Shown here one piece after another: positions 1-10,883 of a stretch of 64,000 nt of DNA. The stretch covers positions 1,984,001 through 2,048,000 of the forward strand of contig JAPDRO010000001.1 in NCBI GenBank assembly GCA_030247885.1, in the 5' to 3' direction. Made by a program: the position numbers and the translations under genes. The stretch's first letter is position 1. Each line of letters opens with the position of its first letter. The notes beneath the pieces were generated by a model. That model saw only the letters and a list, made by a program, of their open reading frames with translations, was not told the DNA's origin and searched no databases. Source of the DNA: Taxawa tesnikishii (nom. ined.) (taxonomy: Eukaryota > Ascomycota > Dothideomycetes > Dothideales).

Positions 1-294
1 GCGCCCCCGCCACGGACGAGTACCAGAGCGCGCGCCGCGGCGAGGATGAACTTTAGCGTCGCGGCCGCGGTGCAGGCGCTGGGACAGCCCGTGGCCGCCA
101 ACTACATCCGGGTGCAGAATTTGGGCAACGCGACGGCCTCGTCCGCGGCGGGCGGCAATGCGACTACGGCGGCGACCGCGACGCCTTCGGTTGCGCCGTT
201 TACGGGCGCTGCTGCTGCCGCTGCTGCCGGTGCTGGAAAGGGCGTGCAGGTCGGAGCTGTGGCCGTGGGACTCCTGGCGTTTGCGTTGCTTTGA
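1..294 (+). CDS. 3' end of a GPI-anchored-type surface protein (partial)
   Basis: Only the C-terminal part lies in the window; the frame is open to base 1, so the Met at 46 need not be the start. The visible end is rich in Ala, Thr, Ser and Gly with N-glycosylation sites (NATA, NATT), then a small-residue stretch and a short hydrophobic tail ending in GLLAFALL with no residues after it. That layout is typical of a GPI attachment signal in fungal wall or plasma-membrane proteins. The N-terminal domain is outside, so the enzyme or structural family cannot be named. A second frame at bases 3-56 ends in a stop and may mark either an intron or another lost base upstream of 46. The GPI reading is inference from composition. 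Confidence 0.5.
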   Translation, partial: APPPRTSTRARAAARMNFSVAAAVQALGQPVAANYIRVQNLGNATASSAAGGNATTAATATPSVAPFTGAAAAAAAGAGKGVQVGAVAVGLLAFALL

Positions 295-574
295 CACTGA
301 CCGTGCTCCGAGGGCAAGGCGTGAGGTGTATGAAGAGGGTGGCGGTCCCCGACGATGGGACGTGTGTCGGAAAAGTGGTGCAGAGGAGATGGGCTCTATG
401 TAGTGGGTTTTATGTGGTGGGTTTCATGCAGAGAAGAACTTGGAAGATGGTAATACATATGTATAGCGGCAATAGCACGAGTTCCACCAGGTTTCCCATC
501 AACGGCCACTTCGAGTGCTGCCATTCAAGGCGACCTTGGTGAAAACCAGGCAAAGCCGAGTTCCGTACAGCAAT

Positions 575-2275
575 CTATAAAGTACCCAAAGGATACGTCG
601 AGGGAATGTTTCCTCTATTCGGCGTTACACTCGGTACGGCCGTATAGTTCCTGGCTGGCACGCTCTGCCTCGCCCACACCGGCGTCCTCCGTACCTTTGC
701 CAGCTCCTGGATCTGATACGCCATCTGCAGCAACTTTGCCTCCGTGTACGGCTGGCCCAGCATCTCCATTCCGATCGGGACTCCGATCGGTGCATCTGCG
801 GTCTCGGGACTGAAACCTGCGGGCACGGTGACAACGGGTGAGCCCGTGAGTGCAGCCAGGATGCCGTTGCGTCCGCTCTGTGAGAGCGCGCCGAGCTTCA
901 CGACGAGGTTCTTCTGCTCCGGGTAGAGGATTGCGTCGAGATTGTTGCGTGCGAACGTCTCCTGCAGTGCGAGCGTCAGGTTGGCGATGCCTCGTTGAAT
1001 GGTGGCGTACGCTTGGTGCGTGCCGTTTGTCGTGTTGCCCGTGCTTGATACCAGCGCCGTGGTCACGTACTCGTACTGGCTCGGTATTACCAAGAACTTG
1101 CCACTCGCGTACAGCTGATTCAGCGTTTGTGGATGCGAGCCCTTCAGGCTGGGGCGCTGCAGGTAGGCGTTCATCTCCTCGCGGTACTCGTATCTCTGCG
1201 TGTCATACATGGCCAAGATCGCTGTGGCGTTGTAGATTGTCTCGTTGATGGGGATAATGGTCGCGCCAGCAGAGCGCAATTTCGCCGTCATTCGATCCAT
1301 GACGTTGTTTACGGGCGTCGTCTCATTCGAGGCGGTTCGGTTGAAGAAGCCCTCGAGTACGCCAAAGCGCTTACCCTTCAACGAACCGGTAGTCAGGCTT
1401 GCGCTGTAGTCCGAATCTCTGACCCCTGCTGGGACTAAGGCAGTGGCGTTATCACCTGAGTCGAAACCGATACTCGACATGACTGTTAATGCCGTAGCGA
1501 CATCCTCAACGCAGCGACCAATAGGTCCAATTACATCTTGGGTGTAAGATATGGGGATGATTCCAACTCTGCTGATAAGACCACGAGTTGGACGGCAGCT
1601 GAAGAGGCTGTTTGCACTGGCAGGGCTGCGCAGACTGTTCACAGTGTCTGTTCCGGTGGAAAACACAGAGAAGGAAGCGGCAACAGCGGCTCCGGATCCG
1701 CCCGAGCTGCCACCGGGTGTCCTCGTGCTGTCGTAAGGGTTGATCGTTTGACCGCCGAGGGACGACACAGAGATACCTTCCAAGGCCAGCTCATGTAGGT
1801 TGGCCTTCCCCAAGACGATTGCTCCAGCGTTCTTGAGCGCCGTTACTGCCGGTGCATCAATGCTTGGTCGCGAGTCCGCGAGGTCAAGATTCCCGCCAGT
1901 TGTGGGCATGTTGGCTGTGTCGTAGTTGTCCTTGAGCAGCACAGGAATGCAAAACAGAGAACCGGTAGTAGCATTACCGCTCGTCAGCATTGTGTCGAAG
2001 CGCGAGGCAGTGTCCAGGGCATCAGGATTGAGTCTGATGATGGCGTTGGTGTGATTGTTGAGGGCCTCGATTCGGGATAGGAACGAGGATACGATCTCCC
2101 GGCACGTAGTCAGGCCAGTGTACAGCGCATGGTGAGTGGAAGCAATGGTGGCTTCGCGTGCATCGAAGGAGAGGCCCTGACCGCATGAAAGAGCAGGCAG
2201 GAGGGAGAGCAAGAGTGCGCCGGAACACCGGTTCATCATGGGAAACCTCATGCTTGCGGTGACGTCCCGGGGCAA
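575..2275 (-). CDS. secreted amidase (amidase signature family)
   Basis: Single-exon protein of 566 residues, a normal length for fungal amidase-signature enzymes, which hydrolyse amides with a Ser-cisSer-Lys triad. The Lys lies in VLLKDNYDT, the Gly/Ser-rich loop is PGGSSGGSGAAVAAS, and the catalytic Ser region is GTDTVNSLRSPAS. A hydrophobic stretch (GALLLSLLPALSCGQ) after a short N-region indicates a signal peptide; Met9 or Met14 would make a tidier signal peptide than Met1. Many N-glycosylation sites support export. The substrate cannot be told from sequence. It converges with the GPI-type gene to its left. Confidence 0.9.
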   Translation of the reverse strand: MPRDVTASMRFPMMNRCSGALLLSLLPALSCGQGLSFDAREATIASTHHALYTGLTTCREIVSSFLSRIEALNNHTNAIIRLNPDALDTASRFDTMLTSGNATTGSLFCIPVLLKDNYDTANMPTTGGNLDLADSRPSIDAPAVTALKNAGAIVLGKANLHELALEGISVSSLGGQTINPYDSTRTPGGSSGGSGAAVAASFSVFSTGTDTVNSLRSPASANSLFSCRPTRGLISRVGIIPISYTQDVIGPIGRCVEDVATALTVMSSIGFDSGDNATALVPAGVRDSDYSASLTTGSLKGKRFGVLEGFFNRTASNETTPVNNVMDRMTAKLRSAGATIIPINETIYNATAILAMYDTQRYEYREEMNAYLQRPSLKGSHPQTLNQLYASGKFLVIPSQYEYVTTALVSSTGNTTNGTHQAYATIQRGIANLTLALQETFARNNLDAILYPEQKNLVVKLGALSQSGRNGILAALTGSPVVTVPAGFSPETADAPIGVPIGMEMLGQPYTEAKLLQMAYQIQELAKVRRTPVWARQSVPARNYTAVPSVTPNRGNIPSTYPLGTL

Positions 2276-3153
2276 TTGAGAAAGGATGCTGCTTGAAAGC
2301 CTCTGCAGCGATTCATCCTAGCTTTATGTATGCTCTCTCTATCTGTCTCGTCCAACTTGGCCTGCCGGGGGACAGATAAGCTCGTGGACCATGTGGGAAG
2401 GTGGAGAAAAACCAACCACGGTCTTCTCCCGGCCTGCCAGTCGTCCACCAATTTCGAAGACATTTTTTTGCCGTGTCGGATTTGAAAGAGTGAATGCTCC
2501 TTTCGCTCTGCACTTCGAAATCTCATACCACACGCGAGGCAGATTGTCAAACAGCCATATCGCGCTCAACAGTGAGAGCGTATACGCATTATTCCGCGGG
2601 CGATGACGGCGGGCATTCACCTGCTAAGCTGCCAAGGCCGCAATTGCCTATCGTCTTGAACGGGTTCGTTCCTATGGGGAACTTACACTCTGTCGTGACT
2701 AAACGCTATACTGCCTATCTGATCCTTCGGACAGGGCCCTCTTAGGCTGCCGGAGTTGGAAAATCACTACTACAAACACGCGCCTGGGCGGTTGAAGTGG
2801 CCGACAATGCCGGCCCTGGTTATGAATTTAGGTATTCACTCCTTGGCCATATCGCGCGACGTTGAGCGATGGCTGCTTGACTACCTCCACAAAAGCCTCT
2901 GCTGCTGCTCCGTGGACGTTGCAAGTGGGGCTCTAGAGCGCCTGCCTGCAAATTTGTCCGCCAGTCCAGCGTACCCATTGAGGCGCCTGTCCCCATCTCC
3001 AGCCTCGAGTCTCCGCGGACTCTGCACGATCCCCTGAGCTGCTACCGCAACTCTTGAGATGGCTTTCCATATGCGTTCCAACGCCCGACACATAGGCAGC
3101 CAGAGGTATCCAACCAGCCGGCCAATCATGGCCACTGTGGTCCACAAGGCCCC
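2276..3153. other. intergenic, upstream of the amidase
   Basis: About 0.9 kb between the amidase start and the 3' end of Pcc1. Short overlapping open frames occur on both strands but none looks like a protein. It should hold the amidase promoter; I see no specific site I would call. Confidence 0.4.
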
Positions 3154-3695
3154 TCATCCTCCTGTGACAGTCGTCCCAGTCATGCCCTGCTCAACGCCCT
3201 GCACGCGTTCCAGCCCTTCCAAGCCCTTCTCGTGCACCACATCCGTATCCAGCTCCTCCATGACCTGCAGCACCACAGCCATAGACTCGAAAAAGCCGTT
3301 CACGGAAACTCTCAGCATACGGTTGGTGGTGGCTCGGTACGTCGTCCTTAGGATCGTCTTTCCATCTTCTGAGGCCCTACTCTCCCTGTCCTGCTGCGCA
3401 GGCATGGCCAGCGATTGCTCGGGCGCGGCGCCTGTCAGAAGCGAGGCCCGGAAAGGGTCGCTGCCAACTGCGTTCGGCGCAGCGTGAGTTGGCTCGACGA
3501 CCGCGAAATGCCGCCGTACGAGAGGTGAAAGCTCCTGGTCCACGGAGAGCGTGCGCAGCGCAGCGTTGGCGAGACGGCCGGTCGGAAATGGGATGTCGAC
3601 GACCCTAAGCGGTCAGCGCCGCGCATGGTGGGTACGGGTCTGCGTATCTCTCACAATGTACAAGGAAGCTCCTTCTCTTCCGCCGTTGTGGACAT
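3154..3695 (-). CDS. PCC1: Pcc1, EKC/KEOPS complex subunit
   Basis: Two exons, 3695-3655 and 3604-3154, joined across a 50-base intron (GTGAGA..TTAG), give 163 residues without a frame break. The start MSTTAEEKELPCTL runs into VVDIPFPTGRLANAALRTL and SVDQELSPLVRR, then TTYRATTNRMLRVSVNGFF and a helix with VLQVMEELD. These are the hallmarks of the CTAG/Pcc1 family. Pcc1 dimerises inside the KEOPS complex, which makes the N6-threonylcarbamoyl modification of tRNA A37 and also affects telomeres and transcription in yeast. The fungal core is about 90 residues, so this copy has a variable insert between the two halves and a short Gly/Thr tail. Divergent from the gene at 4081. Confidence 0.85.
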
Positions 3696-4080
3696 TGTGC
3701 CCTCGATTTTGTCTCGCATCCAGGAGGAGTACCACAACAGAGCCGTGCCTGCCGTTTGCGATTGCTGTGCGTCGCACTTTCCCCGTATGTAGCCGAGGTT
3801 GTCGTGAATTGGATGGAAGAAAGTGAATGCCGGGGACACGGAAAGAACCGCTTACCTTTCTCCGCATGACGTCTGGCTCTGGTTTGCTTTGGTTTGCTTG
3901 GCACTGACATCGAGGTATCACGAACAAGTATCGAATGACTTGTCTGCTGGTCATTTCAGCCGCTTCTGGCCATACTATCACGCGCCTCAGGGACTCTCCA
4001 TCCGCCTCTATAACCGCCTACATAAGAGTTCTTTCCTCACCAATTACCAATTGATACCATAAACCATACCACAAAACACA
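3696..4080. promoter_or_regulatory. shared divergent promoter, PCC1 / complex I-like gene
   Basis: A 385-base divergent interval. A TATA-like TATAA lies at 4009-4013, about 70 bases before the ATG at 4081, followed by an A/C-rich leader typical of well-translated fungal genes. Confidence 0.4.
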
Positions 4081-4551
4081 ATGTCTACATCGCCGTCCGA
4101 GTTCCTCACCTTCTACCGTCGCATTGCGACCTCCTCTGCCCTCAGACGCGGTGTCACTGCCCGTCCCGTAGCAGTCAGGCAGTTCAACTCCTCGAGCATC
4201 CGTCTGAGCAGCGGCGGGAAGCTATCGACCGACTCCTCGACCAAGACCGACGCGTTCCCTGACGATCAGCACACAACGAACAAGAAGGACGGCTTGGACG
4301 TCCAGAACGAGTACAGCGGAAAGGGCAAGCAGTACGTCCACACATAACACAATCTTATGCCATGCTTGATGCTGCAACAACACCGGCGAGGCTGACATCG
4401 TTGCAGGGCCAAAGGTCAAGACGAAGGCGGCGCCGCTACCGAAGAGAAGGATCCTCAAAGCAGCACTTCGAGGGCCAAGAAAGACCATCCAGAGGCCCCC
4501 GATGTGGTCATTGGTATGCAAGATGAGAGAGGTGGCAAGGGAATGCAGTAG
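4081..4551 (+). CDS. mitochondrial protein resembling complex I 17.8 kDa subunit
   Basis: Exons 4081-4331 and 4407-4551 around a 75-base intron (GTACGT..GCAG) give 131 residues. The N-terminus is rich in Arg, Ser and Ala with no acids (RRIATSSALRRGVTARPVAVR), a clear mitochondrial presequence. The rest is hydrophilic and ends PEAPDVVIGMQDERGGKGMQ. From memory, this C-terminal PEAP..VIGMQDERG motif is shared by small fungal proteins annotated as the NADH-ubiquinone oxidoreductase 17.8 kDa subunit (often miswritten as 178 kDa). The role would be an accessory subunit at the inner mitochondrial membrane; the targeting is visible, the complex I assignment is recall. A piece of its intron is duplicated just after the stop codon. 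Confidence 0.7.
4359..4392 (+). repeat. direct repeat copy 1, inside the intron
   Basis: A 34-base sequence starting gccatgcttgatgctgcaac lies in the second half of the intron, 14 bases before the acceptor AG. It matches copy 2 at 4554-4587 at 32 of 34 positions (two C/T differences). Confidence 0.85.
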
Positions 4552-4553
4552 TG

Positions 4554-4587
4554 GCCACGCTTGATGCTGTAACAACACCGGCGAGGC
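4554..4587 (+). repeat. direct repeat copy 2, just after the stop codon
   Basis: Starts 2 bases after the stop at 4549-4551, beginning gccacgcttgatgctgtaac. It lacks the acceptor that follows copy 1, so only part of the intron is present here. The rest of the interval to 4980 is a plain convergent 3' region. Confidence 0.85.
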
Positions 4588-4980
4588 GTCGAGGTCATCT
4601 TACCCGATTCATGTACATAATGGGATACGACCGAATGTAACAAGAATGCGTTGGCGTCTGTCGTTGCGCAATCCATCAAGACGCAAAGACTGCGCCACCG
4701 CACAGTCGAACGTCTAGACATGCTGTTCGATACTCATTCACGAGGGTGTGGAGCTATAGGGACATGACTCGGAAAGAACCTCTGTAGTGGTTGGCTGTCT
4801 TTTCATTCATTCGACAGATGAATTGAACAATGAAGCACGCGATTGGATCAAAGCTAACTGCTTGTTTGGTAGCCGCTTCTGTATTGGCAATACAACATCA
4901 GGAGACGAAGACATCTAACCCCGGCCCGTCCAGTACCCGTCCGCCACGCACATTTGCCGAGTTTCCATGTTCCGGGATCG

Positions 4981-6232
4981 CTAAGGACTTTCCAGGAGGT
5001 GGCGGAATACGTGCGCCGAATGTGTGGCTACTCGTTGCTTCAACACGTCGTACATGCCGCATGCATACAACAGCGACCGACACTCGCTTCCTTGCACGGT
5101 CGTCCGGAGGCAAACCACATGAATGGGCAATGCAAGAAGCATTAGCAGTAGCAGTAGCATTGCAACTGCAACCGCTACCAGGAGCGCAATCCAGCTGATT
5201 GCGGTGCGTTTCCCGAAATTAGACTGAATAATGTACTTGACAAGGTCGGGTCCAGGATGCTCGGGGTAGTCCATTATCACGATGCCGTAGCGGTTCCGCC
5301 CTTTAGCTTCAACCGCCAGGTAGGTTTGAAGGCGTTCGTTGATGCCGGTCACCCATCGAAAAGCCCAATATCCGCCCGCTGCCACTTCTCTCGGCGGTAT
5401 CTGATAATAGAGGTTGAACTCGAAAGCGCTCGCAAAGTTCAGATACCAGTGACTGGAGTCGGAGTCTGCAACGGATCGCTTGAGCAATAGGGATATATCG
5501 CCGCTCTTCTGGGTAATCATCTTCGGCAACGGCAAAGGATCGGGAAAGTTGTAGTGATCTTGGATCGTGAGTTGAACTCCGTGATACGTATGAATGGTAA
5601 ATGGCTCTCGGGGTTGTCTTGCCACCGAGACACATTGATACCATAGGCATACAATTCTCGTTGGCCGAATCGTCGAAACAGCTGGATCTTGCCGCGAAGC
5701 TCGCCCAGTGTAGGCGTTGTAGTGAGCGTACGCCAGCGGTCCGGCCTTGTGGCTAGGGTTTCAACCACGGCATTCGAGAAGGGCCTTTGGAGTCTTCCTC
5801 TTTCCGATCCTGCTTGATCTGTACAACCAGCGCTTCTCTAGGGTGCGCTTTGAGCCAGATATACATGGTGTCCAGAACAGCATCCAGTCGAATGCCTAAG
5901 AGTGCTGTTCCATGGACCATCTCTACAACGTCTCTACGTAAGCCGCAGCGCAGATCGAAATATCTTATCCCGGCGTTTAACTGCTGCAGGATGTCCAGGC
6001 GCTGGGTGGCGACGAAAGGCAAAATAGAGGTGAAGGCTGCACTGTCATGCGTACCCGGGATGGACAGGGCCGACATAAGTGTATCATCGTCCAGTGACGC
6101 CATCCAGTCCTGTGTAACGACTCCAGAATCGCGCCTGCGCCGTGTTTCAGAGAGTTGTTTCTCCAAAGAATCGGAATCCTTATAAGAAGCCATGGTCCAA
6201 GAGACAATCGTCAACGATAGGCGATCTTCCAC
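4981..6232 (-). CDS. PI-specific phospholipase C X-domain protein, frame broken twice
   Basis: Reads as one protein of about 415 residues in three successive frames. The X domain shows the first catalytic His in SIPGTHDSAAF, the barrel strand AGIRYFDLRCG, the second His in EMVHGTALLG, and PREALVVQIKQDR. The middle part (KIQLFRRFGQRELYAYGINV) and the last part (TYHGVQLTIQDHYNF) also match the family. Fungal enzymes of this group cleave phosphatidylinositol or its glycan. After the catalytic domain comes a strongly hydrophobic segment (about 23 residues, WIALLVAVAVAMLLLLLMLL), so the protein may be membrane-anchored at its C-terminus. Frame breaks lie near 5776-5784 (one base missing) and 5603-5614; no intron fits either. 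Met14 is an alternative start. Either assembly errors or a decaying gene. Confidence 0.8.
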
Positions 6233-6704
6233 GCCGGAGGTGGAGAGTGTACTGCGAGAGATGATACTGCAATCTACTCAATCAAGACATGTATATATAA
6301 TCATCGCAATCCGATCGGAGTATAAACAAGACCCGCAGGACGCGCTCCGAACATGTTGCTGAAGTAGAGAGGCAGGCGTTGCAGATGCGTGCCCGTAAGG
6401 GATCAACGCGCGGTGGCAACGCTGGAGCGTTGGTTAAGAATATTCACACAGAACAAAAACAAAGGGTTTAGATTGATGCGTCCGTATGCGGGAAGTGAAT
6501 ACAGAAACAAGGCAGTGCAAAGAAGCAGAAGGTGGGTCGTGGCATCGCAAGCCGCCTGTCTGGTGCAATCTGTACAAAATGCACAATCTGCTAAGCGCGC
6601 GTCTACAGACATCCGCGACAGCCGAGAGTTCTCTACCTCTATTCGTTCTCCTACACAACAACAACATCACCACCGCCGACTCTTGGGAAGACGCTGCGCT
6701 CAAA
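6233..6704. promoter_or_regulatory. divergent promoter, PI-PLC / dynactin p25
   Basis: A 472-base divergent interval. A TATA run (gtatatataa, 6291-6300) sits about 60 bases upstream of the PI-PLC start. A CAACAACA-type stretch near 6655-6668 precedes the dynactin start. Confidence 0.4.
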
Positions 6705-7750
6705 ATGTCGCGTCCAGGTCCCGTAACACGAAAGTCTGCCAAGAGTGAATACATTGAAACAGTAAGTTGACCTCAACCTTAGAATCCAAGACCCTCCTAG
6801 CCGTGTCCTGGAAAGACTGCTCGTCCAGGAAGGGGTACAACGGGTGTCTCTTCTCTATGTCTCGTACTGTAACCCCAGCCTCCATCTATAATTCTCTGGA
6901 GGTTTGTCGGAGGCGACATCCAGATTCTCCTATCCAGCAAGCATAGACACAATCATAGTATCGAAAGGGCGTATATCCGCTTCACAGATGATGAAAGGAG
7001 CGCATGGGTCTGGAAGGCGAACAGGCGGTCTGACTTGGTTCGTGTTAGGACACCGGCAACAAGATATCACGCCGGGCCAAGATCGAGGGCAAGTCAAACA
7101 TCATGCTGGGCGGCAGAACCGTCATCATGGCGGACGTATACATGCGAGGCGACCTCCACCGTTTCTCAACATCGTCTGGCGAGAAGGACGCCGCATCAAC
7201 AACCGCCATCAGCATCGGCAGGTACCTAGAACCGTCTGCTTTGCTTGACTAGTGCAGATCGTCTGATCGACTGGGGGTCAGGTATACGGTCGTTTCGACC
7301 GGATGCACGATACGGCCGCCCGCCAGGATCCGAGGCGGTCAGATGGCCTACTATCCCGTACGAATAGGCGATCACGTATTCATAGGTATGACGATACGCT
7401 CTTGTCAACCATGTCGCATAGTCTCGCTGTGGGTCGGTTTTTAACCCCTGATCACAGGCCCAAACACACATATCTCTTCCCTCCAGATTGGTTCGCACGT
7501 CTACATCGGGCCGAACGTGGTGCTGTCGCAGTTCTGCATGATCAAGGAAAACTGCAAAATCCTGCCGGATACGGTGGTTCCGCCCAACATGGTGATACCG
7601 CCCGGCTCGGTCGTCGGAGGCAGGCCTGGAAGGATCATTGGAGAGGTTGGCGAGGGTTGGGGAGTCAGCGTGGGAGGGATCGGAGCTACGGACGGTGACG
7701 CCTGGGTTGAGGGAGGGGAGTTGAGGGAGCTGGTTCGCAGCATCAGGTGA
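6705..7750 (+). CDS. DCTN5: dynactin subunit 5 (p25)
   Basis: Four exons (6705-6761, 7049-7221, 7282-7385, 7458-7750) splice to 208 residues with no frame break. The start is MSRPGPVTRK..AKSEYIET, then GNKISRRAKIEGKSNIMLGG, ending in the hexapeptide repeats of a left-handed beta-helix (for example SIGRYTVVSTGCTIRPPARI, IGDHVFIG and IGSHVYIGPNVVLSQFCMIK). p25 sits at the pointed end of the dynactin filament with p27, p62 and Arp11, and in filamentous fungi it is needed for dynein to move early endosomes. Intron 1 is long (287 bases) and could hide an extra feature. The C-terminal 35 residues are Gly- and acid-rich and variable. The start fits the family. Confidence 0.9.
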
Positions 7751-8074
7751 TTATGTCAGGACCTGAGATCTGACATGGATCCGCGTAGCTCGTTCACTTC
7801 CGCATGCGGGTGCACGCCCCACACGATGAGCTGGAAAAGCTGCCATCGGCGGTTGGGCGAGACGGCATCACCTTGCTGAGTGTATACATAACCACGCGTT
7901 GGAGTTTCCGCTGCATGCGTGGAAGGATAGCTTTACTGATAACGACTGCATGAAAGATGATACCCCTCTAAAACAGCACACATCCAAGAAGAAGCATGAG
8001 GTATAGATTAATGGAAAGAAAGGAAAAGAAAACCCTTGCGTATCAGCGGCGTATTGGCACCTAATTGCCACCAC
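7751..8074. other. convergent 3' region
   Basis: 324 bases between the dynactin stop and the SET gene stop. I see only short chance open frames; presumably two facing polyadenylation regions. Confidence 0.5.
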
Positions 8075-9312
8075 CTATGCCATGATGTCAATTGAACCAA
8101 GGCTGCGTGAAAGCCTTGCCTCAATGAGTTCCGAAATTTCCGTCAGTGCTTTGTCGACTAGCGGACTGTCTCCGCCGTAACAGACCAGATAAGCATCTCG
8201 AGCCTTTCCCGCGTACTCGCCAGCCTTTGCAAGTTGTCCAAGGCTGGTGTTGCAGTAGGCTGCACCCTTGCATCTTCACCAGCGAGCGTCAGTTCGGTAA
8301 GAGCCATGGAAGATCCATCGTCTGATACTCACGCAAGGGCCAACTCGGCAAGAACACCTTCTTCACCTTCCATGATCCCCACCAACTCATCCAATCGCTC
8401 TGCGGCTGCTTGCATGCCCTCTGGGCCCGTAATCTCCAAGTTGTTGCGTATACTCTTCAGCTCCGTGTCAAGTTGCTGCATGCGCAAGTGGCGATGTTCG
8501 CTATGATCGTCGCCCTCTTGGGGCACCTCGCAGGACGGGCATACGCACATGAAGCGGTAACGGTCCAGAAGTTCCTCTTGACGTTGCTGGCGCACGAGGT
8601 ATGATCCGGGAATGTACGACACCAATAGCTCCTCTTCGGCGGCGATGTCGCGCACTGCGTGGACCGTGTGAAGGTCGAGCTCTTCGTTGTAGGCGCAGAA
8701 AACGTTTGGGACGCAGGAATGATTGAGCCGAGCGGCCTTTGAGCAAATCGCCGGTGCCACACTGCCGTCTGATCTTTCAAGGCCGAAGGCATTGGTGGCG
8801 AAGATGCTCCAGATGTGAGTAGCATCATCTGAACTGACGACGGGGCTGTAGAGACTGAGGTACTCCCTCTGCTTCTCCGCTGGCAGGGCGCGGAATCTAG
8901 CAAGGACGTTCTGCCCATCGACCTCAAGGTTGGGGTCGATTGAGAGAAGTGGTCGTTCCGCAAGGACGCGTGCACCCTTGGGTATGTCCTCTTTTGCAAA
9001 GAGGCCTAGACCTTTATGTTCAGTTCTGCGAACCTCCGTTTTGTGCTTCACAGCATCCTGCACAGCTGCGAGTGGTTTAGCCGCAATGGATCTGCGTTGG
9101 GGCTGTCGCAGCTCCCTACCTCGTCTGCGTTGCACTTTCTTTCCTGCCCGGCGTTTCTTGGGCTTGTTGTGCGGGTTTGGGCTGTCCGTCGATTTGAGAT
9201 TGTCCACCGGTTTCGGTGCTGCTCTCAAAACATTCTCTGATGCGGTTAAAGTACTCTTGTGGCAGTTTTCCATGGAACCGTCGCCATTGAATTGCGCCTT
9301 GTCTTGATCCAT
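8075..9312 (-). CDS. SET-domain protein, SMYD-like lysine methyltransferase
   Basis: Exons 9312-8333 and 8273-8075 (intron GTGAGT..GAAG, 59 bases) give 392 residues, intact. A basic, Lys/Arg-rich N-terminus (PKKRRAGKKVQRRRGRE), possibly a nuclear signal, precedes the SET domain at about residues 95-260. It has the SAM-binding start (RRTEHKGLGLFAKEDIPKGA), the core LNHSCVPNVF and EELLVSYIPG, then a Cys-rich post-SET segment (FMCVCPSC). There is no MYND finger, as in many fungal SMYD-like proteins. Methylation of a protein lysine is expected; the target is unknown. The C-terminal helical part (KALTEISELIEARL) may be TPR-like. Confidence 0.85.
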
Positions 9313-10883
9313 TGCGACTGCTTTCGGGAGTAGACTTGGTGGTAGGGCTAAACGAAAGGCTGTCGTGTTTGGTGGCCTTTGTATGAATGGCCGAGCAAAC
9401 TTGTTTGTAGCTGAGAAAGCTTGGTCTAAGTCGTAGAGAGTCTGGCTGTCAGCTTTCGTGTGAACGAGCAGTCAGCAAGTGACGCCGTGCATGGACGGAA
9501 TGCTGGGCGGTTCACCGTCACAGGCGCAACAGCTTGGAGACTACACACCATCGACCCCAGACGGACGCGTCTTTATTGAAGCATGTGACGAGAGTTCTGA
9601 CATGTCAAGTTATCGAACGACGTACCTGCGCCACGGAAACATCTGTAGCCCTGGCACAGGAACGTTTGCGTGCCAACCACCACCCTAATGCTCGATCTGC
9701 TTGATGCTAAGAACCTCGACCACCCGCCGTTTCCGATGTCACCAATAAGAGAATACACACTGATGCAGGCCAGCTTTCGCCACAGGAAGGATCGAGAAGT
9801 AGGACGCGCGGTTGGCGCCCGAAGAGAAGGAGAGATGATACCAAGAACGAAAAACCCACCGCGAGCCTAGATTCTCACTGGAACCAAGGCAGTCCGTACA
9901 GAAGACCGATCAGTCAGCAACACTCCATTGTCGATCCGTAACAATTGAGCGTATGCCTCGCAACAATAGCGTAAGCCCACGAGAGCGCAGACGAGTACGA
10001 GCCCAATGCGCGTCGTGACGGTCCTCATCCCACCACAGCGCCCCATGGACTGTACCGCTTCGTTAGCAGCTCCCCTGAGATACATGTGATCCAGAGCTGC
10101 GATATAAGTCGCTTCAGGCTAGATGGATAACCACTCAAACATCTCAGCAATCAATCGGCTGGCTGATCACAGCTACTGCGAATCAGCAGTAATAACCTAC
10201 AGGCATGAGGAAGCACGAATGGTGTGTCTCTTGTGTCCTCGCAGCTTCCCTGAACCTGGAGGCCAAGCACAACCCCTAGCACTGAACAACTTCTTAAGCA
10301 TGCAGATGAGATGGGACCACTACTGCTTTGCGGTGGCAGCGCACAGTTAGTTCGCTTGGCTGGCCGGAGTACCACAAAGTCATGCAAAAGGCCGCAATGC
10401 GAACCGCCAGCGGCCTGGATATTCTGGTGAAGAAGGCCCTGGCGTTGCAAAGATGGAAGAATTGCTGCATCATACCGCAATCGGTGACGCAGTCGAATGC
10501 ATGGAGACTGCTGATGAATTAAGGCCCCTAAAGCGCGACATGCCTGCTCAAGTGGACGTGAGGTTTCTCGGCGAGTTCCCCACTGAAGGAACACATGGTG
10601 GGTCGCGTCTCTCTCAACACCTACCGGGAGGTCGGAGGCCCATGTGCAGAGTGCACCCTCCATGACCGGCTGCTGACCTGGAAACGGTTATGCTGACCCA
10701 CAGGATGGAGATGGAGACAAGAAAAACAACTTCGACGCTTCAGCGTTGGCTCCTTGTTCCTTGCATTGACTGTCGGACTTCCGCTCTAGACCAACAACAA
10801 GAGTCTTCGAGGTCAGTAATGCAGCAGCAGCAAATGCTAGACATGCATAGCCGGATGGCTGGCGTCCGACCATGCACGCCGTC

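Noticed and set aside
3-56. Frame ending in EDEL at the window start, resembling an ER retention signal
   Set aside because: Too short to judge; more likely an intron edge or broken frame of the GPI-type gene.
8457-8999. 180-codon frame on the same strand as the SET gene
   Set aside because: Out-of-frame shadow; the overlapping frame carries all SET motifs.
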